Assembly: GCF_963920925.1 (NCBI RefSeq)
Contig: NZ_CAWUDI010000017.1
Location: 86,754-150,753, forward strand
Source: Rivularia sp963920925
GTDB taxonomy: Bacteria; Cyanobacteriota; Cyanobacteriia; Cyanobacteriales; Nostocaceae
DNA: 64,000 nucleotides
Direction of reading: 5' to 3'
Part shown: piece by piece, positions 8,193 to 17,784 of the stretch
How the letters are laid out: every line of letters starts with the position of its first letter
How positions within the stretch are numbered: the stretch's first letter is position 1
The notes under the pieces: generated by a model
Told to the model about the DNA's origin: nothing
Database searches by the model: none
Seen by the model: only the letters and a program-made list of their open reading frames with translations
Program-made: the position numbers and the translations under genes

Positions 8193-9173
8193 GTGTCAAC
8201 ACAACCCGATTTAATTATTTCCACGGCAAATTTAACAAAAAGCTACAGTAAAAAGTCAGTTGTTGAGAAGTTAAATTTAGCCGTACCTCGTGGTTCAATT
8301 TGCGGTTTTCTTGGCCCGAATGGAGCGGGTAAAAGTACTACAATCAAACTATTACTGGGATTGGTAAAGCCAACTAGTGGAGACGGTACTATTCTTGGTA
8401 AAAATATTGTAAATGATAGCGTTAGTATTCGGGAAAAAGTTGGTTTTTTAGCTCAAGAGCCGCGTTTTTATGGATATTTAACCGCTCGCGAAACTCTACG
8501 TTTTGTCGCTTCTTTCTTTTTCAAAGGTTCTAACAGCCAAATTGAAAGTCGAATTGATGAGATTATCTATATTGTAGGCTTAGATGGCAAAGCAAACCGT
8601 CCGGTTAAGGGTTTTTCTGGAGGTGAGCGTCAGCGTCTCGGTATTGCTCAAGCTGCCATTAACGATCCAGAATTAATTATTCTCGATGAGCCAGCGTCAG
8701 CTTTAGATCCTTTAGGAAGACGTGATATGTTACAGATTATCGAAAGTTTTCGCGGCAGAAGTACCGTTTTTTATTCAACCCATATTCTTGATGACGTGCA
8801 ACGAGTCAGCGATATGGTAGTTATTCTCAACAACGGTAAATTAATTGCTCAAGGCTCCATTCAAGAATTGCTGGCAGGAAATCGCAGCCAATTTCATTTA
8901 ACAGTACGCGGTGACGGTTTAACTATACGCGATAAATTAAAAAATATATCTTGGATTAAAAATATTCATATTGAACCAGGAATTCCCGATATTAATAATA
9001 ATAGAACTAGTAAGCTGCACGTTAACGTTACTAATCCAAATCAAGCAGAAAACGAACTTTTACGTTTAGTAACATCAGATAGCGAAACGGTTGTAACTGA
9101 GTTTGGACGCACTTCTTACCAGTTAGAAGATATTTTTGTAAATTTAGTAGAGGGAGACAAAAATGCTCGTTAG
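8193..9173 (+). CDS. ABC transporter ATP-binding protein (ABC-2 exporter type)
   Basis: ATPase of a two-gene ABC exporter at the cytoplasmic face of the membrane. Motifs: Walker A GPNGAGKST near residue 41, Q-loop LAQEPRFYG, signature FSGGERQRLGIAQ near 142, Walker B LIILDEPASALDP near 163 and switch His in STHILDD near 196. A C-terminal extension after residue 220 resembles that of drug/lipid-exporting ATPases. The start is GTG 8193 (MSTQPDLIIST). It overlaps the permease gene by 11 bases, so the two are translated together. The substrate is not indicated; bacteriocin, lipid or drug export, or a membrane-stress function, are all possible. Confidence 0.88.
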   Translation: MSTQPDLIISTANLTKSYSKKSVVEKLNLAVPRGSICGFLGPNGAGKSTTIKLLLGLVKPTSGDGTILGKNIVNDSVSIREKVGFLAQEPRFYGYLTARETLRFVASFFFKGSNSQIESRIDEIIYIVGLDGKANRPVKGFSGGERQRLGIAQAAINDPELIILDEPASALDPLGRRDMLQIIESFRGRSTVFYSTHILDDVQRVSDMVVILNNGKLIAQGSIQELLAGNRSQFHLTVRGDGLTIRDKLKNISWIKNIHIEPGIPDINNNRTSKLHVNVTNPNQAENELLRLVTSDSETVVTEFGRTSYQLEDIFVNLVEGDKNAR

Positions 9174-9936
9174 AAGCTCTGCTAATACTTGGCTGCGCGG
9201 TTTTTATCCCATATTTAGAAAAGAATTAGTTCGTTTCTTTGGAAATAAACGCTGGATATCTCCATTATTTCTTTGGATGGGATTATCAGCAGCACCAACA
9301 ATTTCTTTGATTACAGTTGGTGGCTCATCATTCTCAGCAAATCAAGGCATTGCGTTATTGTCGTTATTTTTGTGGCTGGGTACTTTCCCAATGTCGATTG
9401 GAACTATTGTAATTAGTCAAGGTGCGATAGTCGAAGAAAAATTAACCCAAACCTTGCTATGGATTTGTTCTAAGCCTTTATCAGGTTCGGCTTTTGTTTT
9501 AGCTAAATTTGCAGCTTATGCTGTTTTTATTGCTGTAATCGTGTTAGGTGCCCCCGCATTAGTTATAGGTATTACAGCAGCTATGTTGGGAATAACTCTT
9601 AATTTTTTATTCAACTATCTTGGCAGCATACTGATGATTTATTTGCTGTTACTGTTCATTTTGGCATTAACTTTAATGCTGGGAACGTTTTTTCAAAAGA
9701 TTAGCTTTGTTACGGCGATCGCCCTTATCGTTTATGTTACCGGAGGTAGTTTAAATGCAAATAAATATTTAAAGCAAATTGAACCCTATAGTTTTGCAGC
9801 GTTGCAGCGTTATGCTGTTGAAACTGCTGCTGGAAGTTTTCCCATACAGGCTTTGTTTGCAATCGGAATTACGCTTTTATTGATTGCGATATTTCTGTAT
9901 ATTGCTTCTTGGCAAATGGAACGATATGAGTTTTAA
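9163..9936 (+). CDS. ABC-2 type transporter permease
   Basis: Integral membrane partner of the preceding ATPase. The 257-residue protein has about six hydrophobic segments: near residues 32-50 (WISPLFLWMGLSAAPTISL), 60-85, 105-130, 140-175 (including YLGSILMIYLLLLFILALTL), 180-195 and 228-248. A short N-terminal amphipathic stretch (YPIFRKELVRFFGNKRW) is typical of ABC-2 permeases. The ATG lies inside the ATPase gene (11-base overlap). No other subunit is near, so the exporter is probably a 2+2 assembly. Confidence 0.85.
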   Translation: MLVRSSANTWLRGFYPIFRKELVRFFGNKRWISPLFLWMGLSAAPTISLITVGGSSFSANQGIALLSLFLWLGTFPMSIGTIVISQGAIVEEKLTQTLLWICSKPLSGSAFVLAKFAAYAVFIAVIVLGAPALVIGITAAMLGITLNFLFNYLGSILMIYLLLLFILALTLMLGTFFQKISFVTAIALIVYVTGGSLNANKYLKQIEPYSFAALQRYAVETAAGSFPIQALFAIGITLLLIAIFLYIASWQMERYEF

Positions 9937-10397
9937 ATTTTAAAAACTTTATTTTATATTTTACCCAATCCAAAATTGCCGAGATAACAAGGAAAATATT
10001 TAGGTTATTATTAACAGCTTTACTGATTTGAATATTGACATTCGCATCATCTTTGTTTAGTCCACTAAATTATGGAGACTTTATAATTACCAAATTTCTA
10101 ACTTAATAGCATTTAATAGTCTATATGTCAATCAATTTTTATTTTAGATTTACGGTCTTCGTAGCGTGTCCGGAGGACATATTTAGATTGTCCACATAAA
10201 TAAATTTAGGGGCTTCTCTGATGCCGGGATTCACAAAAAAAGATTTATGACCTAGTTAAAACCTTCTTGCAAGAAAGCCGTTCGTAATTCAATCCAAAAT
10301 CCAAAACTTGTACTGAGCTTGCCGAAGTATCTAAAATCTAAAATTTTTTCGGTCATATATAATTATTTTTTAGCAAAATATATTTTAAAATCAATTA
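9937..10397. other. intergenic region, AT-rich, no gene seen
   Basis: A 690-base gap separates the ABC permease from the first phosphatase gene. This first part holds no convincing ORF or terminator; the second part carries the Pho-box-like repeats listed next. Confidence 0.4.
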
Positions 10398-10449
10398 ATT
10401 AACATAAGCTTTATCAGTCATTAACACAATATTAAACTTTAATTTCTAA
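10398..10449 (+). promoter_or_regulatory. candidate Pho box (five 11-bp phased repeats)
   Basis: Octamers spaced exactly 11 bases apart: ATTAACAT (10398), CTTTATCA (10409), ATTAACAC (10420), ATTAAACT (10431) and ATTTCTAA (10442). The cyanobacterial PhoB-type site is known as direct 8-bp repeats, roughly CTTAACCT, separated by 3 bases. The last repeat is weak and the DNA is AT-rich. It lies about 180 bases before the start of the phytase/GDPD gene. Confidence 0.5.
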
Positions 10450-10627
10450 TCTAAGGTTGGTAGCAAAAAAAATCACTTTAATAGTTACGTAATATCCAGA
10501 CGTTCTCAAAAGCGCGATTTTTAAATATATCTCTTATCGTCCCTTTGTCAAGAAGTGAGGGAAACATAAGGGTTATGTTTTGTGGCTATTAAATCGGTAG
10601 AAAATCATTAAAAGGAAATACACTTCA

Positions 10628-13591
10628 ATGGCTGACGTTAAGTTAACAGGATTCGCATCGTTACCAGCCGACACCTTTGCAGAGGGTTCCCCAGCAGGTG
10701 CTGATATTTCTGCGAATGGACGCATGGGACCTTTTGAAGGGCAGCCGGTACAAGGTTTTAGTGGAGTGCAGTTTGCACCGAATAATGACGGCTCTTACTG
10801 GTTTTTATCGGATAACGGTTTTGGAAGTAAAGATAATAGCGCTGATTATTTATTGCGGATTTATCAAGTCAATCCCGATTTTAAGCAAGAAAACCAAGGA
10901 GATGGAACCGTTGAAGTTGAGCAATTTATTCAACTTGCCGATCCAGATAATTTGATTCCTTTCGATATTGTTAACGAAGATTCTGCACAACGTTTGTTAA
11001 CTGGTGCGGATTTCGATATTGAATCTTTTGTAATTGCCGATGACGGTTCGATTTGGATTGGGGATGAGTTTGGACCGTTTCTACTTCACTTTGACTCTAT
11101 GGGGAAGTTGATTGAAGCACCGATCGCAACTCCGAATTTACCAACTAGCGATGAACCATTAGTGCGATCGCCACAAAATCCCGATGTACTTTTCAACACC
11201 TTGGATGGAGAAGCGCCGCTGGTTATAGCCCACCGTGGTGCTAGTGGAGAATTACCCGAACACACTTTGGAAGCATATCGTCTCGCTATTACTCAAGGTG
11301 CTGATTTTGTCGAACCAGATTTAGTCATTACTAAAGATGGGGTGTTGATTGCGCGTCACGAACCAATTTTAGATAATACCACTAACGTTGCTGAGGTGTT
11401 CGGGGAAGAACGTAAATCTACAAAACTCCTTGATGGCGAAGAAGTTACGGCTTATTTTGCTGAAGATTTTACAATAGCCGAAATTAAGCAACTGCGGGCA
11501 GTACAACCCCTTGCTTTCCGCGACCAATCTTTTAACGGTGAATTTGAAATTCCCACTTTCCAAGAAGTTATCGAACTTGTACAAGAAGTGGAAGCCGAAA
11601 CCGGGGAAAAAGTAGGGATTTATCCAGAGACAAAACACCCGACTTTCTTTGACGAACAAGGTTTATCTTTGGAAGAGCCGTTAATTCAAACTTTGCAAGA
11701 GACTGGTTTCACCGATCCCGACAGAATTTTTATTCAGTCTTTTGAAGTTGCCAATCTCCTTGATTTACAAAATAACCTACTTCCCGAAGCTGGTTTGGAT
11801 TTACCTTTGGTACAACTTTTGGGTGATGTCGAGGATAATTCTATTAACGAAAACGGTGGCGGTTTTTCTGTACCTTACGATATTGTTGCCAACTTCAGCA
11901 ATCCTGATTTTGATGCAGCAGACGCAGAAGCTGTTTACGGCGATTTTGTGAGTGTAGTTCCCGATTTTGGTCAAGATGTCACTGGTGATGGTATTCCCGA
12001 TACGACTTATCAAGATTTAGCCACCAAGGAAATCTTTGATTATATCGGTGAAACTTATGCTGAAGGTGTGGGACCTTGGAAAAATAGCTTTGTACTGCGC
12101 GAAGCCCTAGACACTCCCGTGGATGGGGATGGTGATGGAAATGCACAAATCACAACCCAACTCACCGGAGAAGTTCGTCCTTATGTAGAATGGGCGCATG
12201 ATGCGGGTATGCAAATTCATCCTTACACTTTGCGAAATGAAGAACGTTATTTAACTTTAAACCCCGACGGAACCCCGCAAACTGCCGAAGCTGAATTTGA
12301 ACAGTTAATTGAATTGGGTGTGGATGGTTTCTTTACCGACTTCCCCGAAAGCGGCAGAATTGCGGTTAACCAAGAAATTGTCCCTGCCAATCTTGCTTCA
12401 TCTCGCGGATTTGAAGGAATGGCATTTAGTCCCGATCGCAATACGCTATATCCTTTATTAGAAGGTGCGGTTGAAGGAGATGCCTCAGATGCTTTACGAA
12501 TCTACAAATTTGATGCCACAACCAGCCAGTACACTGGCTTAGTTGGTTTCTATCAAACTTCAGTTCCCGGTCATGCAATTGGTGACTTTACTCCTATTAA
12601 CGATTCGGAATTTTTAGTTATAGAAAGAGATGGCAAGCAAGGGGAGGAAGCTGAATTCAAGAAGATTTTCAAAGTTGATATTTCCAACATAGATCAAGAC
12701 GGTTATGTACAAAAAGAAGAAGTCGTCGATTTATTAGATATTCAAGACCCCAACGACCTCAATAACGACGGTGAAACCACTTTTGATTTCCCCTTCGTTA
12801 CCATCGAGGACGTTTTAGTTATCGACGAAAACACAATTTTAGTTGCTAACGACAATAATTATCCTTTCTCTACTGGACGAAGTGAGGGTATCGATAACAA
12901 TGAAGTCATCCTCCTAGAGTTAGATAAAGCTCTTAATTTAGATCCTCGTTTGGGTAGAAGCGCGATGGAGCCTGAAGAATCTAAATTAGTAGCGGGTAGC
13001 GATGGTGAAGATTTATTTGTCGCTGGAGATAATTTCGAGGGTAATAATAACAGCCTCTTTGCTGGTTCTGGTAACGATGAGATCGATTTAGCTTTTGGTG
13101 GAAGTAACAATCGGGTTAATGCTGGAAGCGGTGATGATGTAATTTTTGTAGGCAATCAAAACCGCGTTTTCGGTGGTGCTGGTAATGACGAATTTGATGC
13201 TACCGATGGCATGGGTGGTAATCGGATCTCTGGTGGTATGGGTGATGATATCTTCTATCTTGGTATGAATGACCGTGCTTTGGGTGGTGCAGGTGATGAC
13301 CAATTCTATGTACAATCCGGTGATGGTAATATCCTATCTGGTGGTATGGGTGCCGACCAATTCTGGATTGTCAGTGGAGAATTACCCGAAGCTGCGAATA
13401 CCATTGTTGATTTTGAAGTTGGTAATGATGTAATTGGTATTTTGGGTAGTGCTGGCTTGGGTATTGATGCATCAACTTTAGAATTGAATGTAGTTGATGG
13501 TAATACCGAAGTTGGTTTTGCTGGTAATACATTAGCAATGCTCAACGGTGTGACTGGTTTGGATATCAATACCAGCGTTGTATTTGCTTGA
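10628..13591 (+). CDS. secreted phytase-like esterase with nested glycerophosphodiesterase domain and RTX tail
   Basis: A 987-residue predicted exported phosphodiesterase. Residues about 5-190 are the first half of an esterase-like activity of phytase domain (SGVQFAPNNDGSYWFLSDNG, ADDGSIWIGDEFGPFL). Residues about 197-580 form a complete glycerophosphodiester phosphodiesterase domain: IAHRGASGELPEHTLEAY, the metal pair in FVEPDLVITKDG, catalytic His in ARHEP, and DGFFTDFPE at its end. Residues about 585-775 resume the phytase-like domain (SSRGFEGMAFSPDRNTLYPL). Residues about 805-905 carry RTX calcium-binding repeats (AGSGDDVIFVG, GGAGNDEFDA), followed by an ~80-residue C-terminal module shared with the next gene. 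There is no signal peptide, consistent with type I secretion. A candidate Pho box lies upstream. Likely role: release of phosphate from glycerophosphodiesters and other organic phosphates outside the cell. Confidence 0.85.
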   Translation: MADVKLTGFASLPADTFAEGSPAGADISANGRMGPFEGQPVQGFSGVQFAPNNDGSYWFLSDNGFGSKDNSADYLLRIYQVNPDFKQENQGDGTVEVEQFIQLADPDNLIPFDIVNEDSAQRLLTGADFDIESFVIADDGSIWIGDEFGPFLLHFDSMGKLIEAPIATPNLPTSDEPLVRSPQNPDVLFNTLDGEAPLVIAHRGASGELPEHTLEAYRLAITQGADFVEPDLVITKDGVLIARHEPILDNTTNVAEVFGEERKSTKLLDGEEVTAYFAEDFTIAEIKQLRAVQPLAFRDQSFNGEFEIPTFQEVIELVQEVEAETGEKVGIYPETKHPTFFDEQGLSLEEPLIQTLQETGFTDPDRIFIQSFEVANLLDLQNNLLPEAGLDLPLVQLLGDVEDNSINENGGGFSVPYDIVANFSNPDFDAADAEAVYGDFVSVVPDFGQDVTGDGIPDTTYQDLATKEIFDYIGETYAEGVGPWKNSFVLREALDTPVDGDGDGNAQITTQLTGEVRPYVEWAHDAGMQIHPYTLRNEERYLTLNPDGTPQTAEAEFEQLIELGVDGFFTDFPESGRIAVNQEIVPANLASSRGFEGMAFSPDRNTLYPLLEGAVEGDASDALRIYKFDATTSQYTGLVGFYQTSVPGHAIGDFTPINDSEFLVIERDGKQGEEAEFKKIFKVDISNIDQDGYVQKEEVVDLLDIQDPNDLNNDGETTFDFPFVTIEDVLVIDENTILVANDNNYPFSTGRSEGIDNNEVILLELDKALNLDPRLGRSAMEPEESKLVAGSDGEDLFVAGDNFEGNNNSLFAGSGNDEIDLAFGGSNNRVNAGSGDDVIFVGNQNRVFGGAGNDEFDATDGMGGNRISGGMGDDIFYLGMNDRALGGAGDDQFYVQSGDGNILSGGMGADQFWIVSGELPEAANTIVDFEVGNDVIGILGSAGLGIDASTLELNVVDGNTEVGFAGNTLAMLNGVTGLDINTSVVFA

Positions 13592-13604
13592 TTATTAGGT
13601 CATA

Positions 13605-13618
13605 GGGGGACTTCCCCC
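13605..13618 (+). terminator. weak hairpin after the phytase/GDPD gene
   Basis: GGGGG-ACTT-CCCCC forms a compact GC stem 14 bases after the stop codon. It is not followed by a T-run, so Rho-independent function is uncertain. Confidence 0.35.
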
Positions 13619-14178
13619 CAATAAAAACAGAAGAAACTTCAGGTTGTTTGGAAGAGGCTGAAAAGCTCGCCATACTTTTGTGTGTTTCTTCTTTCTCTGT
13701 GGTTTCATCTCTATCCTCTATAAATAAATCAAAAATTACAAAAAATACTTTATTGATTATTTTTTCTTGATACTAAACCCTCAATTAATGTGAGTTCGAC
13801 GGATGAAAAATCATCCTTCCTTCTGACTGGAAGGTCGAAGACCTCCGGTCAAACTGATTGAAAAAATTCTGTTATGCAAACGAGCAGTGATTGAGTCAGT
13901 GAACGACCATCTTAAAAAGATATGTTAAATTAAACACTCTCCGCACCATACATAGTACATCTAATTTTTTGGTTAACTAGATGACAGGTTTGAACGCCTA
14001 TATTACTTTCGACTAAATCCTCATAGATTGCTGCCGAAGTAGTCAGCGTACAAAAATAGTGTATTATTTCAGTTTTTATATATAAGCTAAATAATAATCT
14101 TTAGTTTTAAAATTATTCCTTTAGTAAGAAGAAATAATCAAAATTATCTTATGTGTAATAAAAGTATGAGTTACTCGA
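13619..14178. other. intergenic region, no gene seen
   Basis: Spacer between the two RTX phosphatase genes. I see no ORF, RNA gene or strong hairpin beyond a small palindrome near 13830 (GGAAGGTCGAAGACCTCC). The promoter-proximal part carries a Pho-like box listed next. Confidence 0.4.
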
Positions 14179-14208
14179 ATTAACCGATTCTTAACTTTTT
14201 AATAACTA
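14179..14208 (+). promoter_or_regulatory. candidate Pho box
   Basis: Three octamers at 11-base spacing: ATTAACCG (14179), CTTAACTT (14190) and AATAACTA (14201), about 108 bases before the double alkaline-phosphatase gene. The layout fits the 8+3 repeat architecture of cyanobacterial PhoB-type sites. A TATAAAT stretch close downstream could serve as a -10 element. Confidence 0.6.
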
Positions 14209-14315
14209 TATATAAATAATTGTTATGTATCTTTAGAAATAGCAATATAAATTGCACTGAGTTATATTTCTTGCTTTTTTAATCAGCAAAAACCAATAAG
14301 CATTCATCAAAAAAT

Positions 14316-17300
14316 ATGGCGAATTCGACTACTGGTAATCACGTTATTTTCGTTCACCCAGATGGAACTAGTCCATCTCATTATGCGATCGCTCGATTTG
14401 TTCAAGAAGGTCCTGATGGCAGATTGAATTGGGACAAATTAAGTAACGCTGGTGTATACCTGGGTCACATGGAAGACCAACTTGGAGGTACTTCCAATGG
14501 TGGTGCAGTTACCCACGCAACTGGTGCTAAAGTTTACGCAGAATCTTTTGGTTTTGAAGAAGATGGTTCCGCGATTACCTCGCTATCTGGTACTGAAAAA
14601 ACCATCGTTGAGGAAGCGATAGAAGCAGGGAAAGTAACTGCTTTGGTTCAGTCTGGCGCTACATTTGAACCAGGTACAGCTGCATTTGTAGCTAAGACCC
14701 AAGAGTTAGATAATAACGGTCAAAGAGTTGTACCTCGTTCTCAAGCAGTTGCAATTACCAGGCAAGTGATTGAGTCTGGTGTTGACTTCATCATGGGTGG
14801 TGGTGAATTAAATATGCTACCAGTTGGTACTGAGGGTTTCCACGGTACTGCTGCTGAATATGATGCTCTGAGTAGTAACCCACTACAACGACCGACAGAA
14901 AACCTGATTGAATTAGCTCAGAGCAACGGTTACACGGTAGTTTACACCGAAGAACAACTCAACGACCTGCTCGACCCAGCAAAAACTCCCATACCACCAA
15001 CCAAAGTATTGGGTGTATTTGCTCCCATCCATACCTTTAACGACCGTCCCGAGGAAGTTTTAGCGGAACGGGGATTACCACTGTATCTGGAAACTGCTCC
15101 CACCATCGCCGAGATGCTGGAAGTTACTCAGAAGTTGATGGAACAGCATCCCAACTTTGATAATGGTTCGATCGCCATTGTCGAGGAAGAAGGAAGCGAT
15201 AACTTTGGTAATAACAACAATGCTGCGGGTACTCTCGAAGGAGTAATTCGGGCTGATGCAGCAATTGGTACAGCGCTTGATTTTATCAATAAATATCCCA
15301 ACACACTACTATTAACCGCTGCTGATAGCGATGCAGGTGGTTTGGAAGTGCGTGACCCTCTTAATCCTGAAGAACCTGTAGGGACAGTCAATGCTAACCC
15401 CACCACAGAACCCCGTCCAGTTCCTCTTGACGGTGTAGATGGTAGAAATACGTTACCTTTCACCGCTGCTCCCGATGAGAATGGTGATGTATTTAACTTC
15501 GGTGTCGGTTGGGCTGGTACACCAGATTTTCCTGGTTCGATTGTATCGAAAGCCGCAGGTTTAAATGCAGATAAACTCCCTTCGACCGTTGATAACACGG
15601 CGATGTATGAGTTGATGTATGAAACCTTATTCGACACCGAACTTGAATCCCGCAACCCCGCACCTACACCAGCACCAGAAGCCACAAAAGATACTGGGAA
15701 CGTCATCTTTATTCATCCCGATGGTACCAGTCCTTCGCACTTCATGGCGCTGCGGAACATTGACCAAGGTCCCGATGGGCGGCTCAACTGGGATAAAATG
15801 TCCAATGCAGGTGTGTACCTCGGACACATGGAAAACCAGTTAACAGGTACTTCCAACGCAGGTGCTGTTACCCACGCTAACGGGGTGAAGGTATTTAATG
15901 AATCCTTTGGCTTGGAAGAAGATAACTCTCGTGTCACTCCCGCTTCTGGTAAAACTGGTTACACCATATTAGAAGAAGCAATTGAGGCAGGAAAAGCCAC
16001 AGCCCTGATTCAATCAGGACAAATGGCCGAACCAGGAACCGCTGCATTTGCTGCGGAAACTACTAACCGTGATGGTGACAATATCCGTGCCAGAGACAAG
16101 TATGCAGAGATTATCGAGCAGGTAATCCGTTCTGGTACCAATGTGATTATGGGTGGCGGTGAACTGTATATGTTACCGCAAGGTACTACAGGTTTCCATG
16201 TCACTGCGGAATTAGATGCAGAAGAAACTAGTCCTGAACGTCGTCCAAGTATCAACTTGATTGAATTAGCTGAATCTTTGGGTTATACAGTGGTGTATAC
16301 CGAAGACGAGATGAATCAGGCAGTTAATAGCGACACCCCCCCCGAAAAACTGCTCGGTGTCTTCGCGGCTGAAGCTACCTTCGATGCCCAGACTGAAGAA
16401 GAATTAGGTTTAAACACCGATAGCCCTTTACCTTTGTACGTAGCAACAGCACCCACTGTTGCAGAGATGCTTGATGCATCTTTGAAAATCCTCGAAAATG
16501 ACCCCGATGGTTTCTTTGCAGTAATTGAGGAAGAAGGTACCGATAACTTCGGTAATAGCAACAATGCTCCTGGTACAATTGAAGCCATCCGTCGTGCGGA
16601 TGCAGCGATTGGAACGGCAATAGACTACATCGATAACAAAAACCCCAACACGCTGTTAGTAACCGCAGCAGACAGCGATGCGGGTGGTATGGAAGTATAC
16701 CAATTTGCACCTTATACTCGTCCTAGTGGTAACTTTGATGCGAGCAACCCAGAATTAGCAGATACTCAACCAGAAGTACCTTTTGTTAACGTCAATCCTA
16801 CCACTGAAAGAGACATCAATAATTTCCTCGATGGTCAAAAGGGTAGTACAGCAAGCGCGGAAAATCCCTGGGAAGCATTCCCCGCAATGGATAGCATTGA
16901 CGGTCCTATGGGTAACTTTGGTGTCGCTTGGGTAGGAACTCCCGACTTCCCCGGTAGCATTGTTGCTAAAACCTACGGGATGAATGCGGATAAGTTATCT
17001 AGCACCGTAGATAATACAGAAATTTACGATGTTATGTACGAAACACTGTTTGGTCTTGCACCCCAAGATGCGGCTGAACTGCAAGAAACAGAGTTAGTCT
17101 CTGGAAATACTGATGGTAGTCCGTTGATTGCGACTCGTAACGGTAGTTTCGACGGTATCAATGATACAGTATTTACGGGCGTAGGTAACGACGAAGTAGA
17201 TGTTTTAGCAACTTCTGCGATTGCAGGTAGCAACCGGATTAACACAGGTAGCGGCGATGATACCATTTTCATCAGCAGTAAGGATAACCGTGTTTTTGGT

Positions 17301-17717
17301 GGTGTTGGTAATGACGAATTAGATGCTACCGACAGCATGGGTGGTAATCGAATGTCCGGCGGTGCAGGTAATGATATCTTCTACCTAGGAATGAATGACC
17401 GTGCTTTGGGTGGTGCAGGCGATGACCAATTCTATGTACAATCTGGTGGTAATAATATCCTATCTGGTGGTATGGGTGCCGACCAGTTCTGGATTGTCAG
17501 TGGAGAATTACCCGAAGCTGCAAATACCATTCTCGACTTTGAAATGGGTACCGATGTAATTGGTATCTTTGGTAGTGCTGGCTTGGGTATTGATGCATCA
17601 ACTTTAGAATTGAATGTAGTTGATGGTAATACCGAAGTTGGTTTTGCTGGTAATACATTAGCAATGCTCAACGGTGTGACTGGTTTGGATATCAATACCA
17701 GCGTTGTATTTGCTTGA
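14316..17717 (+). CDS. tandem alkaline-phosphatase-like protein with RTX tail
   Basis: The 1133-residue protein holds two alkaline phosphatase superfamily domains: residues about 8-447 and about 455-935. Each starts with a metal-loop VHPDGTSPSH or IHPDGTSPSH, has the nucleophile segment GTSNGGAVTHATG (Ser60) or GTSNAGAVTHANG, an EEEGSDNFGN or EEEGTDNFGN segment and TAADSDAGG. Compared with the classical enzyme, the expected His ligands in the D-x-x-x-H and TADH motifs are Asn and Ser in both copies, so metal binding may differ. RTX repeats (GSGDDTIFI, GGAGNDIFYLG) span about 985-1060, then the C-terminal module shared with the GDPD protein. No signal peptide; type I secretion is expected. A good Pho-box candidate precedes it. 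Probable extracellular phosphomonoesterase, activity untested. Confidence 0.85.
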   Translation: MANSTTGNHVIFVHPDGTSPSHYAIARFVQEGPDGRLNWDKLSNAGVYLGHMEDQLGGTSNGGAVTHATGAKVYAESFGFEEDGSAITSLSGTEKTIVEEAIEAGKVTALVQSGATFEPGTAAFVAKTQELDNNGQRVVPRSQAVAITRQVIESGVDFIMGGGELNMLPVGTEGFHGTAAEYDALSSNPLQRPTENLIELAQSNGYTVVYTEEQLNDLLDPAKTPIPPTKVLGVFAPIHTFNDRPEEVLAERGLPLYLETAPTIAEMLEVTQKLMEQHPNFDNGSIAIVEEEGSDNFGNNNNAAGTLEGVIRADAAIGTALDFINKYPNTLLLTAADSDAGGLEVRDPLNPEEPVGTVNANPTTEPRPVPLDGVDGRNTLPFTAAPDENGDVFNFGVGWAGTPDFPGSIVSKAAGLNADKLPSTVDNTAMYELMYETLFDTELESRNPAPTPAPEATKDTGNVIFIHPDGTSPSHFMALRNIDQGPDGRLNWDKMSNAGVYLGHMENQLTGTSNAGAVTHANGVKVFNESFGLEEDNSRVTPASGKTGYTILEEAIEAGKATALIQSGQMAEPGTAAFAAETTNRDGDNIRARDKYAEIIEQVIRSGTNVIMGGGELYMLPQGTTGFHVTAELDAEETSPERRPSINLIELAESLGYTVVYTEDEMNQAVNSDTPPEKLLGVFAAEATFDAQTEEELGLNTDSPLPLYVATAPTVAEMLDASLKILENDPDGFFAVIEEEGTDNFGNSNNAPGTIEAIRRADAAIGTAIDYIDNKNPNTLLVTAADSDAGGMEVYQFAPYTRPSGNFDASNPELADTQPEVPFVNVNPTTERDINNFLDGQKGSTASAENPWEAFPAMDSIDGPMGNFGVAWVGTPDFPGSIVAKTYGMNADKLSSTVDNTEIYDVMYETLFGLAPQDAAELQETELVSGNTDGSPLIATRNGSFDGINDTVFTGVGNDEVDVLATSAIAGSNRINTGSGDDTIFISSKDNRVFGGVGNDELDATDSMGGNRMSGGAGNDIFYLGMNDRALGGAGDDQFYVQSGGNNILSGGMGADQFWIVSGELPEAANTILDFEMGTDVIGIFGSAGLGIDASTLELNVVDGNTEVGFAGNTLAMLNGVTGLDINTSVVFA

Positions 17718-17753
17718 TATTTGATAGATAGTTGCGTTGAGCGCAGGATTGTG

Positions 17754-17776
17754 GAGACGTAGCAATGCTACGTCTC
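17754..17776 (+). terminator. perfect palindromic hairpin after the double phosphatase gene
   Basis: GAGACGTAGCA pairs with TGCTACGTCTC around a one-base centre, 37 bases after the stop codon. A related hairpin (AGAGACGTTGCA, TGCAATGTCTCT) follows the RTX/DUF4114 gene at 21461. It is a dispersed repeat that may end or stabilise the transcripts; there is no strong T-run. Confidence 0.5.
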
Positions 17777-17784
17777 TACATAAA

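Noticed and set aside
12859..13569. Reverse-strand frames opposite the RTX regions (also 15128-15706 and 16010-17695)
   Set aside because: Antisense of Gly/Asp-rich repeats yields long Ser/Pro/Ala/Thr frames without stops; the forward frames carry clear domains.
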